From NCBI RefSeq assembly GCF_014857925.1, contig NZ_JACYVZ010000009.1, forward strand, positions 1 to 64,000: a DNA stretch of 64,000 nt, written 5' to 3'. Numbering within the stretch: position 1 is the stretch's first letter; the number at the start of each line of letters is the position of its first letter. A program made the translations under genes and the position numbers. Origin of the DNA: Cysteiniphilum marinum. Lineage in GTDB: Bacteria; Pseudomonadota; Gammaproteobacteria; Francisellales; Francisellaceae. The notes below the pieces were generated by a model, which searched no databases, was not told the DNA's origin, and was given only the letters and a program-made list of their open reading frames with translations. This document shows, one piece after another, positions 1-7,866 of the stretch.

Positions 1-242
1 TGAAATGCTTACACCAAAATATGCTTCAGCGCATTTACCTAAATTAAAATCTGCCCAGAAGAGGACGGCATAGACCTACATACCACATTATTTGCTAGGT
101 AAATAGGTGGGTTCATGGAGCGCTTACATAGCAATGTCACCTTACCAACATTGAGTGATTGGGTTGATCCAAATATTGGTACGATGCCAAACGTTGGTGA
201 TATTCCAAAAGTAATTGCAGGTGTGACGCAACCACAAACATA
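1..242 (+). other. Degenerate coding remnants, unidentified
   Basis: Short coding-like stretches are broken by stops. One open piece ends at the TAG at 71-73, and another runs from the ATG at 115 to the TAG at 241-243. The second reads like an internal protein fragment (contains TLSDWVDPNIG and GVTQPQT). Neither is long enough, nor has the context, to be a real gene. The region is best read as decayed sequence next to the broken phnA copy. I could not identify the parent family. Confidence 0.35.
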
Positions 243-451
243 GATGTTAAAAAAGATGCGGCAGGCCTTTAAAAGATGGTGATAGCATTACGGTGATTAA
301 AGATTTGAAAGTGAAAGGCTCATCGCTAGTTGTTAAAGTTGGCACTAAAGTCAAAAATATTCGCCTAGTTGATGGTGATCATGATATCGATTGCAAGATT
401 GATGGCATTGGCGCGATGAAGCTGAAATCAGAGTTTGTCAAAAAAGTCTAA
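243..451 (+). pseudogene. phnA: phnA (YjdM-like zinc-ribbon protein) C-terminal remnant, frameshifted
   Basis: From 272 to the TAA at 449-451 the translation matches the C-terminal domain of the PhnA/YjdM family ([16 protein letters not shown], then a [13 protein letters not shown]-like stretch ending in KSEFVKKV). The preceding codons from 243 (DVKKDAAG) are the expected upstream family sequence but lie in another frame, so an indel lies near 266. The N-terminal zinc ribbon is absent. The fragment cannot make the full protein of about 110 residues. Its stop lies 5 bp from the convergent gpsA stop. Confidence 0.7.
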
Positions 452-455
452 AATA

Positions 456-1451
456 TCAATTTTCTGCTTTAAGTGATCGGGTTAATAATGCATGAGCTGT
501 TGTGCGCATATCTTGATTTTCGTGGAGAATGCTATAAACCGCTTCAACGATTGGCATTGACATATTGTGCTTTTGTGCCAATTTATAGATAGCATTCGCT
601 GAAGCAATTCCTTCAACCACTTGTTTGACTTCGTTGCAAGCCTCATCAATAGTTTTGCCTTGACCAACAAGTACGCCAAAACGGCGATTACGCGATTGAT
701 TGTCAGTACAGGTTAATAACAGATCACCAAGCCCACTTAAGCCGTAAAAGGTTTCAAGTTTTCCCCCTAAGGTTAGACCTAACTGGGTCAGTTCATTAAG
801 TCCACGCGTAATTAAGCCCGCACGCGCGTTAGCGCCAAAGCCAAGACCATCTGAGATACCACAAGCAATGGCAAGTGCGTTTTTAACAGCCCCACCGATT
901 TCAGCACCGGTGACATCTGTTGAGGTATAACAGCGAAAATTATCGCTATTAAAAAGCAGTTGAATATGTTTGGCATAATCATTGTTCTTCGAAGCAGCCA
1001 AAATAGCAGTAGGTAAGCCTTTGGCAACTTCTTTGGCAAAACTAGGTCCTGTGATTAAACCAAAAGGATTGTCTTTTAGGATAGCTTCAGCCATTTGGTC
1101 TAATAGTTGATAACTATGATGGCAAAAACCTTTTGTTGCTGAAATCACGCCTTGTGTGCTTTTTAAATGTGGTTTAACTGCTTCGAGTGTTTTGACAAAA
1201 CCAATGCTTGGTGTTGCCATTAAGATGTCATCACATTGATGGATAACACTTTGCCAATCATTGATGGCAATTAAATTTGTTGGGAAATCAACATTAGGCA
1301 AGTAGCTGTAATTATGTTTATCACGAATCATTTGTGTGTTGTGTGTGTCTTTCCATGAGTGGATATAAACCATGTGTCCAACGCGCGCTAGTTGTAACGC
1401 AAGCGCTGTGCCCCATGAACCGGCACCCATGACAAGAATTGTATTATTCAT
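456..1451 (-). CDS. gpsA: Glycerol-3-phosphate dehydrogenase [NAD(P)+]
   Basis: Reduces dihydroxyacetone phosphate to sn-glycerol-3-phosphate in the cytosol, feeding phospholipid synthesis. The 331-residue length is normal. The N-terminal Rossmann motif GAGSWG lies at residues 9-14. The family's GPSFAKEVAKG stretch, the catalytic-lysine region GGAVKNALAIACG and the C-terminal GLGDLLLTCT segment are all present. It is the last gene of a minus-strand group dtd-tyrA-gpsA, with 21 bp separating it from tyrA. Lipid-related genes (phosphatidyltransferase, acpP, fabF) lie nearby on the same strand. Nothing unusual seen. Confidence 0.97.
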   Translation of the reverse strand: MNNTILVMGAGSWGTALALQLARVGHMVYIHSWKDTHNTQMIRDKHNYSYLPNVDFPTNLIAINDWQSVIHQCDDILMATPSIGFVKTLEAVKPHLKSTQGVISATKGFCHHSYQLLDQMAEAILKDNPFGLITGPSFAKEVAKGLPTAILAASKNNDYAKHIQLLFNSDNFRCYTSTDVTGAEIGGAVKNALAIACGISDGLGFGANARAGLITRGLNELTQLGLTLGGKLETFYGLSGLGDLLLTCTDNQSRNRRFGVLVGQGKTIDEACNEVKQVVEGIASANAIYKLAQKHNMSMPIVEAVYSILHENQDMRTTAHALLTRSLKAEN

Positions 1452-1472
1452 AAAAATAGTAACTCCAGTTGT

Positions 1473-2339
1473 TTATGCTAATGGTTTGATGCCAAGCAAG
1501 CGATCACTTTCTTGATAAGCTTTATCAGCAAATTCGCCCATCCATTGTTTCACATCATTAAATTGCTGACTAAATTCAAGTTTGCCATTGGCTGATTTAA
1601 GTTGTTCAACTTGCTTTAAAATCAATTGAGCATAATCATGAATGCTATTTAGACGCTCATGATCAGAGGCAATAATATTGGCATATAAGTCGGCATCCTG
1701 ACTAAATAGGCGTCCAATAATGTTAAGCTCCATTTTGTAAACAGGGCTTGAGATTGCCATTAATTCTTCCAAGTGGATATTATGTTGTTTTAAGAACATT
1801 CCCATACAAAATACCGAGAAATGTTCAATACCTTGGATAAATGTCATTGCTTGGTCATGAGCGCTTGCGGTCATTTTTTTAAGGGTAAACCCTAAGGTGA
1901 TCAGATCGCTGATAAACCATTGATAATGTTTAGCGTCGCGCCCATCACAGTAAACAATCACCTGTTTATTGCTGCTGGTGACGGTTGGTCCAAAAATCGG
2001 GTGAAGTCCAACAACAGCACCACGATGTGCGCTGAGCATTTTGGTCATTGGTGCTGATTTAATACTTGTTAAGTCCGCGAGTATAGTGTCAGAGCTAATA
2101 TACTCGGAAGCTTTTGCAATGATTTCATCAGTAAGTGCAATCGGTGTACTGATAATCACCATATCTTGATTCTTAAGAAGTGTTTGTGCCTCTTGCCAAT
2201 CATCTTCACCAAAAAGGGTGATATCATAATGCGCAAGTTGCTTAAGAAAAAAAGCTAAGCATTGCCCCATAGCACCATGACCACCAATAATGCATAGACG
2301 ACGTGTTGGCTCTTTTGTTATTTCTTTTATTTCTGTCAT
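1473..2339 (-). CDS. tyrA: Prephenate dehydrogenase (monofunctional TyrA)
   Basis: Oxidative decarboxylation of prephenate to 4-hydroxyphenylpyruvate in tyrosine biosynthesis. An NAD-binding GGHGAMG motif lies near residues 19-25. The family motif LHPIFGPT occurs near residue 113, and a second conserved His in GIEHFSVF follows. At 288 residues it lacks the N-terminal chorismate mutase domain of the enterobacterial bifunctional TyrA, and no ACT domain is visible. Only 4 bp separate it from dtd upstream, which suggests co-transcription and perhaps coupled translation. Identification rests on motif order, so cyclohexadienyl dehydrogenase specificity is possible. Confidence 0.9.
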   Translation of the reverse strand: MTEIKEITKEPTRRLCIIGGHGAMGQCLAFFLKQLAHYDITLFGEDDWQEAQTLLKNQDMVIISTPIALTDEIIAKASEYISSDTILADLTSIKSAPMTKMLSAHRGAVVGLHPIFGPTVTSSNKQVIVYCDGRDAKHYQWFISDLITLGFTLKKMTASAHDQAMTFIQGIEHFSVFCMGMFLKQHNIHLEELMAISSPVYKMELNIIGRLFSQDADLYANIIASDHERLNSIHDYAQLILKQVEQLKSANGKLEFSQQFNDVKQWMGEFADKAYQESDRLLGIKPLA

Positions 2340-2343
2340 GATT

Positions 2344-2781
2344 TTATACCTTTAGCCATAATGTAATGGGTCCATCATTGGTGAGTGATACTTGCATATT
2401 GGCGCCAAATTTCCCTTGTTGAATGCGTGCATATTTTTGCGTGATGTCGGCGTAAAACTCAGCAAATTTTGCTTTGGCAATCTGTGGTGGGCATGCTCCA
2501 GAAAAGCTTGGGCGTAAGCCGCGATCAGTATCAGCAGCCAATGTGAATTGCGGCACAAGTAACAACGCACCATTGATATCAATAAGGCTCTTGTTAAGCT
2601 TGCCATGATCATTTTCAAAAATGCGTTGATTTAAAAGCTTGTGTGCCATCTTGTCATATTCTTTCTGTCCATCTTTCTCTTCGATACAGATAAGCGCCAT
2701 AATACCTTGGGTAATATGAGCAATTTGATTATTATCAACGGTAACAGAAGCGTGAGTAACACGCTGTATAAGGCTTAGCAT
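2344..2781 (-). CDS. dtd: D-aminoacyl-tRNA deacylase
   Basis: Hydrolyses D-aminoacyl-tRNAs as a translation quality-control step. I place the start at the internal ATG giving MLSLIQRVTHASV, the usual DTD N-terminus. The frame stays open 17 codons further upstream (to 2832), but that extension has no family counterpart. The result is 145 residues, the standard length. Both DTD active-site motifs are present: PQFTL, where many members have SQFTL, and the C-terminal NDGPIT. First gene of the dtd-tyrA-gpsA group. Confidence 0.95.
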   Translation of the reverse strand: MLSLIQRVTHASVTVDNNQIAHITQGIMALICIEEKDGQKEYDKMAHKLLNQRIFENDHGKLNKSLIDINGALLLVPQFTLAADTDRGLRPSFSGACPPQIAKAKFAEFYADITQKYARIQQGKFGANMQVSLTNDGPITLWLKV

Positions 2782-2957
2782 ATTGCTCTGTATGTTCAAT
2801 TTCAAAGTGCCATTAGCATATACCACCCGCAAACCATTTTACAGTCTTTCTGCGTTGTAATTTGTGAGGATACAGTGATTTTATGATGGGTCATTATGCT
2901 TACGCATCAAGAAAATAGGTTAGCACAAAGAAGCGTGCTAATGGGAGATGACTTTAA

Positions 2958-3956
2958 TTAAATTAACCCAGCTTCTTTGACGATATCACGCTCATGACGA
3001 AGCTCATCAAGTGTATTATTAAAAGCCTTTTGACCAAATGCGTCCTGTGTAATGCCTTCGACAACTTTGATCTCACCATTTTTAACAACACAAGGCATAG
3101 CAAAGATAAGTCCTTTATCAACACCATATTCACCATTTGATACTTTTGCGATTGAGACTGTTTCACCTGCTGGTGTGTCAAAAATAATCCCTCTGACACT
3201 TGTGATAACAGCATTTGCTGCAGAAGCTGCGGAAGATGCGCCACGCGCTTTAATCACAGCAGCACCACGTTGCTGAACCATTGGAATAAAGTCTTCTTCT
3301 AACCATTTGCGATCAGTAATGACATCAGTTGCAGGTTTGCCAGCAATCTCAGCATGGGAAAAATCAGGGAACTGTGTTGCTGAATGGTTGCCCCAAATGG
3401 TCATTTTTTTGACTTCAGTAACATCAACACCGGCTTTAATTGCAAGTTGCTTACGCGCACGATTCTCATCAAGTGAAATCATGGCAAAGAAGCGATCATT
3501 AGGGATATTTGCAGCATTCATCATGGTGATTAATGCATTTGTGTTACAAGGGTTACCAACGGCTAAAACGCGAACATCTTTAGCGGCATGCTTGCTAATA
3601 GCTTCACCCATAGGTTTGAAGATCTTACCGTTAACACCTAATAAATCAGAGCGCTCCATACCTGCTTTACGAGGAACCGCACCAATCATCAATACCCAGT
3701 TGGCATCTTTAACGGCTTCATTAACATCTGCTGTGCAAGTAACACTTTTTAATAATGGGAATGCGCAATCATCAAGCTCCATTTTAACACCTTGTAGTGT
3801 AGGTAATGTTTGCTCTAATTCCAATAAGTTAAGATGTACATCAACATCTTTACCAAACATCTCACCTGACGCGATTCTGAAGATGACAGCATAACCAATA
3901 TTGCCAGCTGCCCCTGTTACGGTAACGCGTACACTTTTATTTGAACCATTTGACAT
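2958..3956 (-). CDS. mdh: Malate dehydrogenase (NAD, 332-residue type)
   Basis: Interconverts malate and oxaloacetate in the TCA cycle. The nucleotide-binding motif GAAGNIG lies at residues 15-21, the substrate-loop arginines in [13 protein letters not shown], then GNPCNTNA and the catalytic His in [10 protein letters not shown]. Length and sequence style match the cytosolic-type/group-2 MDH found in various bacteria rather than the 312-residue enterobacterial Mdh. A clear ribosome-binding site (AAGGAG) precedes the ATG. It appears monocistronic, with about 175 bp to dtd downstream. Confidence 0.97.
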   Translation of the reverse strand: MSNGSNKSVRVTVTGAAGNIGYAVIFRIASGEMFGKDVDVHLNLLELEQTLPTLQGVKMELDDCAFPLLKSVTCTADVNEAVKDANWVLMIGAVPRKAGMERSDLLGVNGKIFKPMGEAISKHAAKDVRVLAVGNPCNTNALITMMNAANIPNDRFFAMISLDENRARKQLAIKAGVDVTEVKKMTIWGNHSATQFPDFSHAEIAGKPATDVITDRKWLEEDFIPMVQQRGAAVIKARGASSAASAANAVITSVRGIIFDTPAGETVSIAKVSNGEYGVDKGLIFAMPCVVKNGEIKVVEGITQDAFGQKAFNNTLDELRHERDIVKEAGLI

Positions 3957-4075
3957 GAATTATTTCTCCTTATGATTTAGCAAGTAGATATCGTCGTATT
4001 TTCACCCGCAAGATAATAACAATTTTGCCTGCGAACGAATAGAGGCACTAGCATTATTTGTGGTATAAATTAAAT

Positions 4076-4669
4076 TTATTTACGCTCTCTACTTTGTTTG
4101 TAAAATTCATACACGCGAACGCCAGTTGTCCATAATACTAAAAGTGTGAAAACAATACCGATGATCAGAGCAAATTGGTTAAAGATAATCATCGCAATAA
4201 AAAAGATAAAAGCCTCGGCACGCTCCATAAGACCAGGGCTATAATAAAAGCTTTTCTCCGATTGTTTTTCTGAAAAAATGCCAACCAATAGGAAACTGCT
4301 GACACAAACAAGCATCGACATCATCATCAATAAACACACAAAAGCCAAAGTTGGATCACGAATAAAAAGGGCGATTACAATAAATGATTCAACCAATCGA
4401 TCACTGAGAATATCAAGAACGGTACCAAAGTGTGTGCTGTTGTTTTGTAGGCGCGCAACCGAGCCATCAAGGATATCGAGATAACCTGAAATAAGTAGCC
4501 ACAAAATAGCCATGAAGTTAAACTCAGCGCTTAAAAAACATGCGCTAATAAAGCCTGTAATTAAAGAGGTAATGGTAATCGCATTAGCAGGTAGATGACG
4601 TGCGCCGATATGCATAAGTGGCTGAATAAAAATTCTTTGAAACAATGGGCGCAGACTTGATTCGATCAT
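4076..4669 (-). CDS. CDP-alcohol phosphatidyltransferase family membrane protein
   Basis: An integral membrane enzyme of the family that transfers a phosphatidyl group from a CDP-alcohol to a second alcohol. The diagnostic metal-binding motif D-G-x2-A-R-x8-G-x3-D-x3-D is intact around residues 68-90 (DGSVAR, then G, D and D at the correct spacing). Several hydrophobic segments follow. The acceptor alcohol cannot be told from sequence. It sits 2 bp downstream of the TVP38-like gene, so the two are probably one transcript. Confidence 0.85.
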   Translation of the reverse strand: MIESSLRPLFQRIFIQPLMHIGARHLPANAITITSLITGFISACFLSAEFNFMAILWLLISGYLDILDGSVARLQNNSTHFGTVLDILSDRLVESFIVIALFIRDPTLAFVCLLMMMSMLVCVSSFLLVGIFSEKQSEKSFYYSPGLMERAEAFIFFIAMIIFNQFALIIGIVFTLLVLWTTGVRVYEFYKQSRERK

Positions 4670-4671
4670 CG

Positions 4672-5400
4672 TTATTGCTCCTTGTGTGGGTTGGCTTTTA
4701 GTCGGCTGCTATTTTTAAGTTTCTTATAAATAATAGGTACTAAAGATAATAATGCCAAAGCACAAATAGGCAATAATATTTGCGGTGAAAAAATAACTTT
4801 AAGATTAAGTGTGTGTCCTTGTTCAAGGGCAAAGCCTAAGCCACTTCCTACCCAAGCATAAATAAAGGTGCCAGGGATGATGCCAAGGAGTGTGCCTAGA
4901 AAAAAATGGCGTAAGCTTACGCCTAAGACACCCGCGGCAATGTTAATAATAAAAAAGGGGAAGACGGGTAAGAGTCTTAAGAACAATAAATAATTAAACT
5001 CATTTTGTTGAAAGCCATCACGCATCTTAGCAATACTGCCTGATGCCTTTTTTTTCAAGCTTTGAGCAAACGCCATACGTACTGCTAAGTAGGTAATTGT
5101 CGCACCAATAGTCGCCGCAAGAATTGTCCAAATACCACCAAAGAAAACACCAAAAAGAAATCCGCCTAATAGCGTCATAATCGTCGCTCCTGGGATTGAG
5201 AAGGCAACGATAATGATATAGCTGAGCATAAAAATGAGCACACTTAGAAAATAGTATTGTTGGGTAAACGCTTGTAAGTTTTGATAATGCATCGCTAAGG
5301 TCTCAAGGGACAGATAACGCTCGCCACCTAACACAAAAAAGAGGATTAAACCAATAATTAAAAGGATAATAGGAAACAAACGTTTTAACGACATCTGCAA
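4672..5400 (-). CDS. TVP38/TMEM64 (VTT/DedA-superfamily) membrane protein
   Basis: A 242-residue polytopic inner-membrane protein with the VTT-domain pattern: the motif FSIPGATIMTLLGGFLFG around residues 67-84 and, later, FLRLLPVFPFFIINIAAG with GIIPGTFIYAWVGSGLG. Members of this superfamily have been linked to lipid scrambling and membrane homeostasis. The exact role here is unknown. Its tight coupling (2 bp) to a phosphatidyltransferase gene supports a phospholipid-related function. Confidence 0.85.
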   Translation of the reverse strand: MQMSLKRLFPIILLIIGLILFFVLGGERYLSLETLAMHYQNLQAFTQQYYFLSVLIFMLSYIIIVAFSIPGATIMTLLGGFLFGVFFGGIWTILAATIGATITYLAVRMAFAQSLKKKASGSIAKMRDGFQQNEFNYLLFLRLLPVFPFFIINIAAGVLGVSLRHFFLGTLLGIIPGTFIYAWVGSGLGFALEQGHTLNLKVIFSPQILLPICALALLSLVPIIYKKLKNSSRLKANPHKEQ

Positions 5401-5487
5401 TCACTTTCCATGTTATTGTCTAAACATGTGTAAAGGATAACAGATAAAGCGTCTATAAAATACTGGAGTTAGTATATGTTTAAGCGT

Positions 5488-6741
5488 TTAGATTTTCTTA
5501 AACACAAGCGTGCCATTGGTGCCGCCAAAGCCAAATGAATTAGACATGGCAATGTCAATTTTCATTGGTTTTGCTTGGTGTGCTGCATAATCTAAGTTAC
5601 AGCCTTCATCAATATTATCAAGGTTGATTGTCGGTGGTGCGACCTGATCGCGAATAGCGAGTAATGAGAAGATGGCTTCAATTGCACCAGCTGCGCCTAG
5701 CATATGTCCGGTCATTGACTTGGTTGAGCTCATGACGATGTTTTTGGCATGATCACCCATAAGCTTTTCAGCTGCTTGACTTTCTTTAACATCACCAGCT
5801 GGCGTTGATGTGCCATGCGCATTGATATATTGCACTTGATCAGCATTAACACCTGCATCTTCAAGGGCTAACTGCATACATTCATAGCCACCTTCGCCAC
5901 TTGGGCTTGTGATGTGAAATGCATCAGCATTCATAGCGTAACCAATAAGCTCACCATAGATCTTGGCACCACGCTTTTTAGCGTGCTCATATTCTTCTAA
6001 TACAACAGCAGCTGCACCATTAGATAAGACAAAGCCATCGCGGTCTTTATCCCACGGGCGTGATGCACCTTTTGGATCATGATTGCGTTCAGATAACGCG
6101 CGTGCTGCCGCAAATCCGCCAATGCCAATAGCAGTATTGGCTTTATCAGCACCACCGGCAATCATCACATCAGCATCACCATAAGCAATCATGCGTGCTG
6201 CCATACCGATATTGTGCGCACCCGTTGTGCAAGCAGTGACGACTGCGGTATTGGGGCCTCTTAGATTGTGTTTAATCGAGAAGTTGCCAGAGATGAGATT
6301 GATGATTGTGGCAGGAATACAAAAAGGGGATATGCGCCTAGGGCCTTTGTTATCAATAATAACACGCGTGGCCTCAAGCTCACCAAGTCCACCAATACCT
6401 GAAGACATCGATACACCGATGCGGCGGCAATTCTCATCAGTTACCGTGATGCCAGCGTCTTGCCATGCTTCTTCAGCAGCCACAAGACCGTATTGCATAA
6501 AAGGATCGTATTTTTTGATTTCTTTTTTATCGAAATGCTGTAAGGAGTCGAAGTTTTTAATGGTGCCACCAATAGTGACTTTAAACTCAGAAATAGAAGG
6601 TCCGTGCACAAGATCAAACTCAGGTAGTTGTTCAATGCCGCTTTGACCTTTTAAAATCGCATCCCATGTGCTTTTGACATCATTACCAAGCGGGCTTAAT
6701 GCACCAAGTCCAGTAATGACAACGCGTCTTGCTGATTTCAT
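5488..6741 (-). CDS. fabF: 3-oxoacyl-ACP synthase II
   Basis: Elongating condensing enzyme of type II fatty-acid synthesis. I start at the internal ATG giving MKSARRVVITGLG, the canonical KAS N-terminus. The open frame extends 13 codons further to 6780, but those codons overlap a truncated transposable-element remnant and have no family match. The catalytic Cys lies in VTACTTGAHN, the two active-site His in NAHGTST and SMTGHMLGA, and the conserved Lys in SSTKS. Length 417. It follows acpP, the usual acpP-fabF order. Confidence 0.97.
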   Translation of the reverse strand: MKSARRVVITGLGALSPLGNDVKSTWDAILKGQSGIEQLPEFDLVHGPSISEFKVTIGGTIKNFDSLQHFDKKEIKKYDPFMQYGLVAAEEAWQDAGITVTDENCRRIGVSMSSGIGGLGELEATRVIIDNKGPRRISPFCIPATIINLISGNFSIKHNLRGPNTAVVTACTTGAHNIGMAARMIAYGDADVMIAGGADKANTAIGIGGFAAARALSERNHDPKGASRPWDKDRDGFVLSNGAAAVVLEEYEHAKKRGAKIYGELIGYAMNADAFHITSPSGEGGYECMQLALEDAGVNADQVQYINAHGTSTPAGDVKESQAAEKLMGDHAKNIVMSSTKSMTGHMLGAAGAIEAIFSLLAIRDQVAPPTINLDNIDEGCNLDYAAHQAKPMKIDIAMSNSFGFGGTNGTLVFKKI

Positions 6742-6761
6742 GATTTCATTATCCAAATGTT

Positions 6762-6842
6762 TATACCGTTCGCAAACCATTCAAAAGTATCAAAAACTTC
6801 TTTCGGATATTAAACACCGCAAAATGATTTACGATCGGCATA
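6762..6842. mobile_element. Internally deleted MITE copy between acpP and fabF
   Basis: About 80 bp bounded by imperfect inverted repeats (TATACCGTTCGCAAACCATT on the left; AAAATGATTTACGATCGGCATA on the right). Its interior (CAAAAGTATCAAAAACTTCTT and the right terminus) matches the right half of the full copies at 31918-32083 and 17436-17604. The left half seen in those copies is missing. It lies in the acpP-fabF intergenic region, 20 bp upstream of the fabF start, so it would be carried in any read-through transcript. Confidence 0.7.
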
Positions 6843-6928
6843 GTTATACAAACAAAAAATCAGCATTAACCTTGCGACTAATGCTGATTTTTCATAAATT
6901 CATCAGTTACTTTAAAAGCAATGAATGA

Positions 6929-7165
6929 TTAGCTGTTGTGTGCTTCGATGTAAGTGTAAACGTCTTGCACAGTCTTGATTTTTTCAGCTTCTTCATCTGG
7001 AATCTCAGTGTCAAACTCTTCTTCTAAAGCCATCACCAATTCAACAGTGTCAAGAGAGTCAGCGCCTAAATCATCGATAAAAGATGCTTCTGCTTTTACA
7101 TCTTCAGGCTTAACACCTAGTTGCTCAACGATGATAGCGTTTACTTTTTCTTGAATTGCGCTCAT
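6929..7165 (-). CDS. acpP: Acyl carrier protein
   Basis: A 78-residue acidic carrier of growing acyl chains in fatty-acid synthesis. The 4'-phosphopantetheine attachment serine lies in the canonical [18 protein letters not shown] segment near residue 38. A strong ribosome-binding site (AAGGAA) precedes the ATG. It lies directly upstream of fabF on the same strand. No fabD or fabG is present in this window. Confidence 0.98.
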   Translation of the reverse strand: MSAIQEKVNAIIVEQLGVKPEDVKAEASFIDDLGADSLDTVELVMALEEEFDTEIPDEEAEKIKTVQDVYTYIEAHNS

Positions 7166-7394
7166 TTTGTTTCCTTAAGTTTTTACTTATTAATTAATTA
7201 TAAAACTGTCTTTAAATCTATGGCATCTGCCAACCGAGTAGACATTGTAGTGAAATGTGCCTTATTTGCAATAAACTTACAACAAAATTCTGCTAAAACT
7301 GGCGGTTCTTACTATTTATTGGGCAGATATCTGTGTGAGTCATCGCCTTAATTATTATGTTTACAGTTGTAAGAGTAAGTATTTAAACAATAGT

Positions 7395-7572
7395 GGCTAT
7401 GACCATATTCCTGAGCACTTTGATTGTGTAAGCGTTGACTGAGCGTAAGTCGAAGCCTCTATGAAGTGTGATTTTTCCCAAGATTACCACACTTCGGCTG
7501 ATGCTCAGTGCATCGCTTCGACTTACGCTCAGGGTACGGTGAGCACTTGTGGGTGAATATTTAGTCTTGGTC
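7395..7572 (-). repeat. Dispersed palindromic repeat, copy A
   Basis: A roughly 175-bp element, reverse orientation relative to copies B, C and E. Imperfect terminal repeats (GGCTATGACCATATTC at one end, GAATATTTAGTCTTGGTC at the other) enclose arms containing GACTGAGCGTAAGTCGAAG and CTTCGACTTACGCTCAG, which can pair. Further copies lie at 27996-28147, 31675-31858, 32541-32674 and 37872-38036, with a partial one at 47135-47270. No ORF inside. It occupies part of the 0.7-kb gap upstream of the PD-(D/E)XK gene. Confidence 0.8.
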
Positions 7573-7647
7573 ACAATAGTTTATTGTTAATAATGATTTC
7601 TGCGGCACAGCACAAAAAAATCAACCTATAAAGTCTGCTATTTATAA

Positions 7648-7675
7648 TTGAATCAGTATATTGTTGGTCTATACT
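7648..7675 (+). promoter_or_regulatory. Candidate sigma-70 promoter in the duplicated leader (upstream copy)
   Basis: TTGAAT, a 16-bp spacer, then TATACT, followed by the leader sequence with the small ORF at 7700. The same arrangement (TTGCGA-16-TATACT) is kept in the related copy at 9455-9482 upstream of the response regulator. That conservation is the main support; neither has been tested. Confidence 0.45.
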
Positions 7676-7699
7676 TTCCTTATCAAGGAAATAATAACA

Positions 7700-7747
7700 A
7701 TGGATCTCAAATGCGATGTTGGATGTAAACGAAATATTGATCAGTAA
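7700..7747 (+). CDS. 15-residue leader-type ORF (upstream copy)
   Basis: ATG at 7700 with an AAGGAA ribosome-binding site, encoding MDLKCDVGCKRNIDQ. A paralogous ORF with the same start context, MDFKCNAGCKRNIDC, lies at 9507-9554. The two cysteines and the KRNID stretch are shared. This could be a real micropeptide, a translational leader, or simply the decayed 5' end of a duplicated response-regulator gene. In the other frame, the sequence from 7716 resembles the start of the regulator at 9523 but runs into early stops. Function unknown. Confidence 0.35.
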   Translation: MDLKCDVGCKRNIDQ

Positions 7748-7866
7748 CGAGGTCAAGTAACGGGGTCAGGACTAAATTTCATCACCATCTATTGCACTGT
7801 TTCTAGAAGAGCACTTATTTGTTACACTTAGCAGCAATGATATTTTGACTTAACATTGTGGTGCAT

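Noticed and set aside
3307-3894. 195-codon open frame on the plus strand opposite mdh
   Set aside because: It is fully antisense to a well-supported malate dehydrogenase and shows no motif, ribosome-binding site or plausible composition.
6191-6646. 151-codon open frame on the plus strand opposite fabF
   Set aside because: Antisense shadow of fabF, with no recognisable domain.
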